A stretch of DNA of 64,000 nucleotides from a bacterium (GTDB lineage: Bacteria > SZUA-182 > DTGQ01). A program made the translations under genes and the position numbers. This document shows positions 54,954-62,109 of the stretch, in pieces. The DNA lies in NCBI GenBank assembly GCA_023512255.1, contig JAILZY010000002.1:1-64000 (forward strand). Reading direction: 5' to 3'. Within the stretch, counting starts at the first letter, position 1; the number at the start of each line of letters is the position of its first letter. The notes beneath the pieces were generated by a model. That model was not told the origin of the DNA. It made no database searches and saw only the letters and a program-made list of their open reading frames with translations.

Positions 54954-56543
54954 TCATACGCCTAATATCTGCTCGGCTTCCTGCCTATAGGCATCCATAA
55001 CGTAGGGAATACCAGAGATTTTAGCTGCCTCTTCGGTGAGAGCCATAAGATCATTTCTGGAGATAGTGCTGAGACTAAAGTTTCTGCTACCGGCCATAAG
55101 CTGCTGCAATCCTACCTTAATCTTCTGAGCGAAGCTGTAGATGCCGATAGCTCCAAGAGGCATATTCTTTATTTCATTCCCATATTTTTCAGCTAGCTCT
55201 GCATAGCAGACAAAAATTTCCTCAGGCGTAGTACCAAATTCAGAAACAGTCTTAGGCAGGTCATTGTTCTTGATCCACTCGCCAATGTTTTTCCCAACCA
55301 TGCCGGGAATCATTAGTGCTCTTCCCATGCAGACCGCCTTGACATAGGGAGCGCCCATAGCCAAAACCTTAAAGACATGATCCTCGGTTGAGAATCCGCC
55401 AGCGATGGCTATACTGGGTATCTGCATCCCCTTTTGAGCCAGCTTCTGACAGAATTCATAGGTCAGGGACTGGAGGTAGAAGGTTGGGATGCCCCACTCC
55501 TGCATCATTCGCCAGGGGCTCATGCCTGTTCCGCCAGGGGCGCCATCAATAGTCAGTAGGTCGATCTTGGCCATTGAGGAATATTTGATAGCCATAGCCA
55601 GCTCGCGCATCGAGTAAGCGCCAGTCTTCAGGGTAATACGCTTGAAGCCAATTTTTCTGAGCCGCTCGACCTCAGCCAAAAAGCCCTCTTCAGAGACAAA
55701 TCCCAGACGAGAGTGTCGCTCGAATTCTTTAATCGCTCCTGCCTTGAAGGCCTGTTGAATAGCTTTGTTCGAAGGATCCGGAGTAACGATGTATCCTCGC
55801 TTTTGCAGCTCAAGGGCTCTTTCCAGGGACTTAACCTTGATCTCGCCGCCAATACATTTTGCTCCCTGTCCCCATTTTAATTCTATGGTCTCAAGATTAT
55901 GCTTTTTCTGAACATACTCGGCCACTCCAAGCCGCGTATCTTCCACATTCATCTGGACCAGAATTTCGCCAAACCCTTCATGGTATCTCTTATAGATCTC
56001 GATTCGCCGATCCATATCAGGGGCCTTGACGACCTTGCGGTTAGCATCCAGTTCCAGTTGAGGATCGATCCCACAGACATTTTCTCCGCACACTAGGGTA
56101 ATCCCGGAAATAGCTGCTCCAACGGCAAAATGCTCCCAGTTCTTGCGGGCAATCTCTGTGGAACCCAAAGCGCCGGTAAAGATTGGTACCTTCATCCGTA
56201 CCTTGATGTCCCAACCATATTCCGTCTCTGTGTTAACCGCTGGGAAGATGGCCGTATCAGGATTTGCCTCCGTACCCTCAGGCAGCCCTTTGGCACCCAT
56301 AGCATATCCCTGGATGTTTAGGTGGGAGTAGTCAACAGGGTAATTCTTGTCAGCACCTGCTGAAATCTCACCAAAGGGGCCAGGATAGATGACTTCCCGA
56401 CTGCGGAAAGAGGCCTTGAAAACCTCGCAGTTCCCTCGGCATCCATCAATACAGCGAGAACAGAGCCCTGAGCAGGGCACAACACTTTTCGAGCGATTAA
56501 AGGTTCTGGTGGCGTCGTTTGAATTTGGTTGTTGTAAGTTCAT
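54954..56543 (-). CDS. gltB: FMN-binding glutamate synthase large-subunit-like protein (archaeal-type GltB)
   Basis: The 529-aa protein corresponds to the FMN/synthase domain of glutamate synthase without the N-terminal glutaminase. An N-terminal cysteine cluster (C24, C28, C31, C35, C39) may bind an iron-sulfur centre. Core motifs are VPIFTGALGSTEIARKNWEHF, VCGENVCGI, GQGAKCIGGEIK, LLTIDGAPGGTGMSPWRMM and IAIAGGFSTEDHVFKVLAMGA (each in part). It would convert 2-oxoglutarate plus glutamine-derived nitrogen to glutamate, with glutaminase and electron donor supplied by other subunits not in the window. AAGGAGAGGGAG precedes ATG 56543. Candidate operators lie in its promoter. Confidence 0.88.
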   Translation of the reverse strand: MNLQQPNSNDATRTFNRSKSVVPCSGLCSRCIDGCRGNCEVFKASFRSREVIYPGPFGEISAGADKNYPVDYSHLNIQGYAMGAKGLPEGTEANPDTAIFPAVNTETEYGWDIKVRMKVPIFTGALGSTEIARKNWEHFAVGAAISGITLVCGENVCGIDPQLELDANRKVVKAPDMDRRIEIYKRYHEGFGEILVQMNVEDTRLGVAEYVQKKHNLETIELKWGQGAKCIGGEIKVKSLERALELQKRGYIVTPDPSNKAIQQAFKAGAIKEFERHSRLGFVSEEGFLAEVERLRKIGFKRITLKTGAYSMRELAMAIKYSSMAKIDLLTIDGAPGGTGMSPWRMMQEWGIPTFYLQSLTYEFCQKLAQKGMQIPSIAIAGGFSTEDHVFKVLAMGAPYVKAVCMGRALMIPGMVGKNIGEWIKNNDLPKTVSEFGTTPEEIFVCYAELAEKYGNEIKNMPLGAIGIYSFAQKIKVGLQQLMAGSRNFSLSTISRNDLMALTEEAAKISGIPYVMDAYRQEAEQILGV

Positions 56544-56656
56544 ATCTCCCTCTCCTTAAAAAGACTGGCGATACTGCCTATCGGGCTTTGCCGGTACACA
56601 AACTATACCGTAGTTTTCCCTTTGTATACCTTAGCTCCACCCCCTGTTTGCTCGCT

Positions 56657-56696
56657 GGCAATGTCATGCCTAATTTTTTATCGGCAATGCTATGCC
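56657..56696 (-). promoter_or_regulatory. Two tandem GGCA-N6-TGCC sites in the gltB promoter region
   Basis: GGCAATGTCATGCC (56657-56670) and GGCAATGCTATGCC (56683-56696) are direct repeats 26 bp apart, just downstream of the putative -10. The half-site arrangement is like the GGAA-N6-TTCC operator known for archaeal NrpR, and an nrpR-like gene diverges from here. Confidence 0.5.
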
Positions 56697-56714
56697 TAAT
56701 TTTTTGGCCTTAAA

Positions 56715-56742
56715 AATATCATGCCTATCATCAGAATGTCAA
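56715..56742 (-). promoter_or_regulatory. Sigma-70-type promoter of gltB
   Basis: On the minus strand TTGACA (56737-56742) and GATATT (56715-56720) are separated by 16 bases. The leader to gltB is about 165 bases. Confidence 0.5.
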
Positions 56743-56871
56743 TACCTTTCAGCAACCCATGCTTATTTTTTCAGCATAAGAGTATCAATTAGCCGGGAGC
56801 ATAGTATGAATAAAATAACTAGCCAGGGGGATAAATAGCAAGCTATTTGGATTATTTATTTTGCCTATAAA

Positions 56872-56889
56872 TTCGGCAAGATTGCCGAA
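56872..56889. promoter_or_regulatory. Perfect palindrome TTCGGCAA-GA-TTGCCGAA upstream of the NrpR-like gene
   Basis: Eight-base arms with a two-base spacer lie about 130 bases before the regulator start. The GGCA/TGCC halves recall the gltB sites, but with a four-base gap. This is a likely operator for autoregulation. Confidence 0.5.
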
Positions 56890-57017
56890 ATTTTAGTTGC
56901 TAATTTTTGTTCAGTGTGTTAGAGTAAATTCTCTTCCCAGGGATGTCCCTTTAATAAGAATTCTGGGTTGATCAAAGGCTCATAAGATTTGCGGAATGTT
57001 CAGGGTGAGGATTTTTC

Positions 57018-58046
57018 ATGGAAATAAAAACTGATAAAAATATCATTGCCATCCTGCGGGCATTGCGGGAAGCCCCAAGACCTTTGGGCGGAACCAGAGT
57101 GGCCAGGCAGATTCAATCGTATGGTATAAACCTCTCTCCCAGGGCGGTTAGATATTATCTTGCCCTGACTGATAAGGCTGGATTTACTAAGAACTTGGGC
57201 AACAAGCGCGGCCGGATCATCACCCCTGAGGGCAGAAAAGAATTGAACAGCGCTTTTGTAATGAGTAAAATCGGTCTGATCGCTTCCATGATCGATGAGC
57301 TGTCCTATAAGATGGACTTCTCCCTGGCCAAACTAAAGGGGAATATCGTATTAAACATTTCAACCATCCAGGCGGAAAACTTCCCGAAAGCCCTGGCTTA
57401 TATTCTCCCAGTATTTCACAAAGGGTTCGGCATGGGGCAATTTGCGGTGATCAGAGAGGGAGGCAGCCAACTTGGAAATTTTTCCATTCCTCATGGCTCA
57501 ATAGCCATCGGTACCCTGTGTAGTGTTACTATCAATGGCGTATTTCTCAAGGCTGGGATTCCGGTTTTTTCCCGATTCGGAGGATTGCTGGAAATCAAAA
57601 ATGGCCAGCCAGTCAGATTTACCGATATTATCGCCTATAATGGATCTACCCTCGATCCCTTGGAAATCTTCATCAAGGGACAGATGACCAGTGTGTATCA
57701 GGCGGCGAGGCTTGGATGCGGTCTGATCGGAGCCAGCTTTCGCGAGATTCCCGCGGCCGCTATCCCGCAAGCCGAGAGGATTAAAAAGAAGCTGATTAAG
57801 ACCGGGCTTGGCGGGATCCTGATGATTGGAAGGCCTGGCCAGGCCCTGCTCGACATACCTGTCCCAGAAGGAAAGGCAGCCATGATCGTGGTCGGAGGAC
57901 TAAATCCGCTTGCCGCCTGTGAGGAAAACGGGATTAAAACCCATAACCTGGCCATGGGAACACTTTTTGATTTCAAAGAGCTATTACCCACAAGCCACCT
58001 TGAGCAGCTCCTCGGCAAAGAACAGCAGAGCGAGAGAGAAAATTAA
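57018..58046 (+). CDS. NrpR-family nitrogen regulator (winged helix plus one DUF128 domain)
   Basis: The 342-aa protein has an N-terminal winged-helix domain (ILRALREAPRPLGGTRVARQIQSYGINLSPRAVRYYL, read in parts; residues 8-75) and one NrpR regulatory domain (about 85-325: PVFHKGFGMGQFAVIREGG, GTLCSVTINGVFLKAGIPVFSRFGGLLEI, GLGGILMIGRPGQALLDIPVPEGKAAMIVVGGLNP, each in part). In methanogens NrpR represses nitrogen genes and is released by 2-oxoglutarate. Here it diverges from gltB-glnA, which supports the same role. An LhgO-like oxidase gene follows. GTGAGG precedes ATG 57018. Confidence 0.88.
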   Translation: MEIKTDKNIIAILRALREAPRPLGGTRVARQIQSYGINLSPRAVRYYLALTDKAGFTKNLGNKRGRIITPEGRKELNSAFVMSKIGLIASMIDELSYKMDFSLAKLKGNIVLNISTIQAENFPKALAYILPVFHKGFGMGQFAVIREGGSQLGNFSIPHGSIAIGTLCSVTINGVFLKAGIPVFSRFGGLLEIKNGQPVRFTDIIAYNGSTLDPLEIFIKGQMTSVYQAARLGCGLIGASFREIPAAAIPQAERIKKKLIKTGLGGILMIGRPGQALLDIPVPEGKAAMIVVGGLNPLAACEENGIKTHNLAMGTLFDFKELLPTSHLEQLLGKEQQSEREN

Positions 58047-58091
58047 CCGAGCGAAAAGAGCGAGCAAGAAGATAAGGAGGCCAAAAGACTG

Positions 58092-59204
58092 ATGGATGAG
58101 ATAAAGATAACAATCATTGGGGCAGGTATTATTGGTTTATCAATCGCTGCCGAGCTGTCAAAAAGCCATCAGGATATTGTGGTGCTTGAAAAGAACACCA
58201 GCTTCGGTCAGGAAACCAGCAGCCGAAACAGTGAGGTCATCCATGCTGGGCTCTACTATCCGCCTGATTCGCTCAAATTAAAGCTCTGCCTGGAGGGGGC
58301 AGATCAGCTTTATGCCTTGTGTCAGGAAGCATCCATCCCCTTCAGGCAGCTTGGGAAAATCATTGTTGCCCAGGAAGCCTCTGAACTTTTTGCCCTGGAA
58401 GAGCTATTCAAAAAAGCGCAATCTTACGGAGCCAAGGACTTAACTATTCTCGATCAAAAAGAGATAGCCAGGCTTGAGCCTCAAGTTCTAGGCCTGGCTG
58501 GAATTTATTCACCCCGCACCGGCATTATCGATACCCATGCCCTGATGAAGCACCTGGCTAGATCAGCCCAATCGAGAGGAGTCGATCTTGTCTATTGCAG
58601 CCAGGTTAATCTGTTGCAGAAAGAAAGCTCAGGATTTATTGTCGGCATTCAGCAAGATGACTACCGCGTCAGGTCGCGGCTAGTGATTAACTGTGCAGGC
58701 TTATATGCCGATCAGATCGCTTCCCTGGTCGGAATCGATATCGACCAGCAGGGCTATCGGCTGCATCTTTGCAAAGGAGACTATTTTTCCTACGCCAAAC
58801 CCTCTCCCGTCAGCAGGCTTATCTATCCCCTACCCCATACTCATTATCTCGGTGTCCATGCCACCCTGGACCTTGGCTCCCGTCTTCGTTTTGGCCCGGA
58901 TGCAGAATATACTAGCCAAATCGACTATCGGGTAGCACCTGATAAGGCTGACAAATTCTACCAAGCGGCGCGAAAGCTCATCAACCATCTGGAAAGAGAG
59001 GCCCTGGTTCCCGACATGGCAGGAATCAGACCCAAACTCCAAGGCCCGGGCGACTCTTTCCGAGATTTTATCATCAGAGAGGAATCTGCCCTTGGGCTTG
59101 ATGGCCTCATTAACCTGATCGGCATCGAGTCACCGGGGCTAACCTGCTGTCTGGCTATTGCCAGGATGGTAGCCGGGCTGGTAGCTGAAATCCTCAAAGA
59201 TTGA
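58092..59204 (+). CDS. FAD-dependent oxidoreductase, L-2-hydroxyglutarate oxidase-like
   Basis: The 370-aa DAO-family flavoprotein has the N-terminal FAD motif IIGAGIIGL (residues 8-16), ETSSRNSEVIHAGLYYPPDSLK, RTGIIDTHAL, INCAGLYADQIA, CKGDYF and ESPGLTCCLAIA near the end, as in LhgO/YgaF. That enzyme oxidises L-2-hydroxyglutarate to 2-oxoglutarate. It follows the NrpR-like gene by 45 bases, and 2-oxoglutarate is the NrpR effector in archaea, so the pairing is suggestive. AGGAGG lies upstream of ATG 58092. Confidence 0.85.
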   Translation: MDEIKITIIGAGIIGLSIAAELSKSHQDIVVLEKNTSFGQETSSRNSEVIHAGLYYPPDSLKLKLCLEGADQLYALCQEASIPFRQLGKIIVAQEASELFALEELFKKAQSYGAKDLTILDQKEIARLEPQVLGLAGIYSPRTGIIDTHALMKHLARSAQSRGVDLVYCSQVNLLQKESSGFIVGIQQDDYRVRSRLVINCAGLYADQIASLVGIDIDQQGYRLHLCKGDYFSYAKPSPVSRLIYPLPHTHYLGVHATLDLGSRLRFGPDAEYTSQIDYRVAPDKADKFYQAARKLINHLEREALVPDMAGIRPKLQGPGDSFRDFIIREESALGLDGLINLIGIESPGLTCCLAIARMVAGLVAEILKD

Positions 59205-59215
59205 GTTTACCCCTC

Positions 59216-59245
59216 AATCTCCACACACCAGGGGGGAGATTTTTT
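59216..59245 (+). terminator. Rho-independent terminator after the oxidase gene
   Basis: AATCTCC pairs with GGAGATT around a 12-base loop and is followed by TTTTGATT, 12 bases past the stop. Confidence 0.65.
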
Positions 59246-59394
59246 GATTCACTCGGAGCCTACCCTTAAAACTCATCCTTTTTTGAAATTTGCCCGAAAT
59301 ATCAACAAGGACAAGAAAGTAAAGCCAAAATTCGAGCCGAGGATAAAAATTTACCAGGCCAAATAAAAGAATAGAGCATGAAGGGGGGTAGGCC

Positions 59395-61365
59395 ATGAAA
59401 GCGGAAAATAACCGATGGAATGATGATCCTGAAGATAATGGAGGAGAAGATAGGGGCTCATCTCCAGGGGGAAGAATCTGGAAGCATCTTTTGGTGATCT
59501 TCATTTTGACTATCATCTTCTATGAGCTTTTTCTCTATGGAAGCCAGAAAAAAGAGTACCTTGAAATCCCCTACAGCGCCTTTAAGGCGGAGCTAGCCCA
59601 AAAAAATATCAAAGAGGTTATAGCTCGCAGCGAAATGATCAGCGGGGAATTTTTTCAGGCTATCTCAGCCGACAATTCTTTGCCCTCGGCCCAGGAAAGA
59701 TCGTACCGCTATTTCTCAACTCGAATTCCAAAATTCGGCGATCAGGACCTGATGCGAGAGCTGATCAAGGCCGGTGCAACAGTCAGAACAGACAGCGGGA
59801 ATGAGTGGATTTTAAGCCTGATGATTTTTGTTCTGCCTTGGCTTCTGATCCTTGGCTTCTTCTGGTATACCAGCAGGAAATTGAACAGCAGCCAAACTGC
59901 ACTGTTTACTCGATTCAACAAGTCGGGTGCCAGCCTCTATAAGAAGACCAAGAGCAATATTACCTTCGATGATGTAGCCGGTCTCACTAACGCCAAACAG
60001 GAGTTGATGGACATTGTCTCATATCTGAAAGAGCCGAAAAAGTATGAGCGGCTTGGGGGAAAAATCCCACGTGGAGTGCTCTTGATGGGCCCTCCGGGCA
60101 CTGGAAAAACCCTGATTGCTCGCGCTGTGGCTGGAGAGGCTAATGTGCCCTTCTACTCCATCTCCGGCTCGCAGTTCATCGAGATGTTTGTTGGGGTCGG
60201 AGCCTCACGGGTGAGGGATCTATTTGGCAAGGCCAAGAAAAATGCTCCGAGTATTATCTTCATTGATGAAATTGATTCTGTAGGACGATATCGGGGTGCA
60301 GGGCTTGGCGGAGGGCAAGATGAGCGAGAGCAGACGCTGAATCAAATCCTAGCCGAGATGGATGGATTTGGTGAACACCACTCGGTCGTGGTTATCGCAG
60401 CCACCAATCGCCCCGATGTCCTTGACCCTGCCCTGATCAGGCCAGGCAGGTTTGATCGGCAGGTGGTGATAGAGCGGCCTCATCGGGAAGGCAGGTTGCA
60501 GATTTTGAAGGTCCACACCCGAAAGGTCAGACTAGCTCCTGATGTGAATCTGGAGCTTCTAGCGCAAGGGACGCCTGGTTTTTCTGGCGCTGATCTGGAA
60601 AATCTGGTCAATGAGGCAGCCATCGACGCAGCCCGTCAAAATAAGGACCAGGTCTATATGGAAGATTTAGAAAAAGCCAAGGACAAGATTATCCTAGGGG
60701 GCTTGAGGGAGGATCTGCTCAGTGAAGAGGAAAAAAGAATCGTCGCCTACCATGAAGCCGGACACACCTTGGTGGCTAAATCTTTTCCCGATTCTGATCC
60801 CATTCATAAAGTAACCATTATTCCCCGAGGTCGTTCACTGGGAGCAACTGAACAGTTGCCTAAGGAGGAGCAGCATAACTATTTCCAGTCCTATCTGATG
60901 CACCGGCTGGCGATCAATCTAGGGGGCCGGGCAGCAGAACAGCTGGTGTTCAATGATATCACCTCCGGTGCAGAAAATGATCTCAAGCAGGCAACACAAC
61001 TAGCCAGACGCATGGTCTGCCATTGGGGTATGAGCAGCCGGCTTGGGCCAGTAGCCTTTCGACACGGCGAAGGGCATGTGTTTCTCGGCAAGGAAATCGC
61101 TCAAGAAAAAGACTATAGCGAGCGAACGGCAGTAATCATTGATCAGGAAGTTCAATCCCTGCTTCGAGCTGCCTTGCAGCAGGCAGAGGAAATTCTGAAG
61201 GAAAATCGAAAGATACTAGATAGGCTAGCCAAGGCACTAATCGAAAAGGAAGTACTCACCGAGGCGGAAATAACCGCTTTAATCGCTGAAGAAAAAAAGC
61301 AGACAGAGGTTCAAAAAGAGGAAAGCAAGCTGCTAGTGTCTCAAGATGCTCCTGGCAGCGTTTAA
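59395..61365 (+). CDS. ftsH: ATP-dependent zinc metalloprotease FtsH
   Basis: The 656-aa membrane protease has two transmembrane helices (about residues 30-48 and 138-156) enclosing the periplasmic domain. An AAA+ module follows, with Walker A GPPGTGKT (232-239), Walker B IIFIDEID, second-region homology [20 protein letters not shown] and pore motif [11 protein letters not shown]. The zinc protease site is HEAGH (453-457). It degrades membrane and short-lived cytosolic proteins as a hexamer. The loop reads [13 protein letters not shown] where AVGRQRG is common. The N-terminus carries an unusual acidic Asn/Asp/Glu-rich stretch before the first helix. Confidence 0.97.
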   Translation: MKAENNRWNDDPEDNGGEDRGSSPGGRIWKHLLVIFILTIIFYELFLYGSQKKEYLEIPYSAFKAELAQKNIKEVIARSEMISGEFFQAISADNSLPSAQERSYRYFSTRIPKFGDQDLMRELIKAGATVRTDSGNEWILSLMIFVLPWLLILGFFWYTSRKLNSSQTALFTRFNKSGASLYKKTKSNITFDDVAGLTNAKQELMDIVSYLKEPKKYERLGGKIPRGVLLMGPPGTGKTLIARAVAGEANVPFYSISGSQFIEMFVGVGASRVRDLFGKAKKNAPSIIFIDEIDSVGRYRGAGLGGGQDEREQTLNQILAEMDGFGEHHSVVVIAATNRPDVLDPALIRPGRFDRQVVIERPHREGRLQILKVHTRKVRLAPDVNLELLAQGTPGFSGADLENLVNEAAIDAARQNKDQVYMEDLEKAKDKIILGGLREDLLSEEEKRIVAYHEAGHTLVAKSFPDSDPIHKVTIIPRGRSLGATEQLPKEEQHNYFQSYLMHRLAINLGGRAAEQLVFNDITSGAENDLKQATQLARRMVCHWGMSSRLGPVAFRHGEGHVFLGKEIAQEKDYSERTAVIIDQEVQSLLRAALQQAEEILKENRKILDRLAKALIEKEVLTEAEITALIAEEKKQTEVQKEESKLLVSQDAPGSV

Positions 61366-61555
61366 GTGCGTGCCCGCTTCTTGCGAATATTCGCTTAAAC
61401 CCAGACTGTTCAATTTCTGAGCCGAGGAATCTGCCGCTCAAAAGAAAGATGAGCAGCCGAAAGACAACAAGATAAAAAGAGAGGGCCTATCAAGAGCCAT
61501 GTTTTTCAGGCAAAATACTAAACGCCCTTTGAAGAGGTTCAAAAGCTTGTGCCGG

Positions 61556-61573
61556 CTGGTACTAATTTTGCAT
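61556..61573 (+). promoter_or_regulatory. Candidate sigma-54 promoter upstream of the small membrane-protein gene
   Basis: CTGGTACTAATTTTGCAT has GG and GC ten bases apart, with TTTGC at -12. The -24 box TGGTAC differs at one position from TGGCAC. It lies about 155 bases before ATG 61729. The rest of 61366-61728 shows nothing further. Confidence 0.4.
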
Positions 61574-61728
61574 TTTACTTAGCCAGAATACTCAAAAAGA
61601 GAAAAAATTTTTCCAGATAGTGAAAATATTAACCAAATTTCCGAAAAGGGTATATAAATAATAAGAGATGAAATTGATAAAATATTAAAAATATCAATAA
61701 TATTGAAATATTATCAGAGAGGCATACT

Positions 61729-62109
61729 ATGGAGCTCATCACTGCTGGGACCATGCTGTACGGGATAATTGGCATCAACTGTATTATAGTCGAGCTAGGT
61801 CAATTTTATCGTAACCACTCGCTGGATGTAGCCGGTATGCTTATCTGGCTGACACTCTGGCCGCTGCTTTTGATCATGGAAAGGCGAGGCCTTTCGATCA
61901 GACTAACCCTATGCGACCTGGCAGAGGAAAGGACCTGCCAAAAACAGAATACTTGCCAGGAACAGAAGGGAGGAGAGGAAGCCTTGCGGTCTCATAAAAC
62001 CCCATCAGAAAGCTCATCAGAGGGGATGAGCCAAAATCGTGTCTCCCAGGCCAGATGTCGATTCTGTCAGGTCGAAAAAATCCTGGCCAAAATATCCTCA
62101 ACTGGATAG
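61729..62109 (+). CDS. Small membrane protein with cysteine-containing cytosolic tail, unknown function
   Basis: The 126-aa product has two hydrophobic segments (about residues 6-22 and 36-51) and a polar tail of about 70 residues with paired cysteines (CDLAEERTC, CQEQ, CRFCQ). I do not recognise the family. CAGAGAGG precedes ATG 61729. The last 43 bases overlap the end of the O-antigen-ligase gene on the other strand. A -24/-12-like motif lies upstream. The tail could be an artefact of reading the antisense of the ligase end, but the start region looks genuine. Confidence 0.5.
   Translation: MELITAGTMLYGIIGINCIIVELGQFYRNHSLDVAGMLIWLTLWPLLLIMERRGLSIRLTLCDLAEERTCQKQNTCQEQKGGEEALRSHKTPSESSSEGMSQNRVSQARCRFCQVEKILAKISSTG

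Noticed and set aside
53350-54960. Sigma-54 promoter for glnA, as in enteric bacteria
   Set aside because: No GG-N10-GC match with acceptable boxes was found in the 248 bases upstream of glnA.
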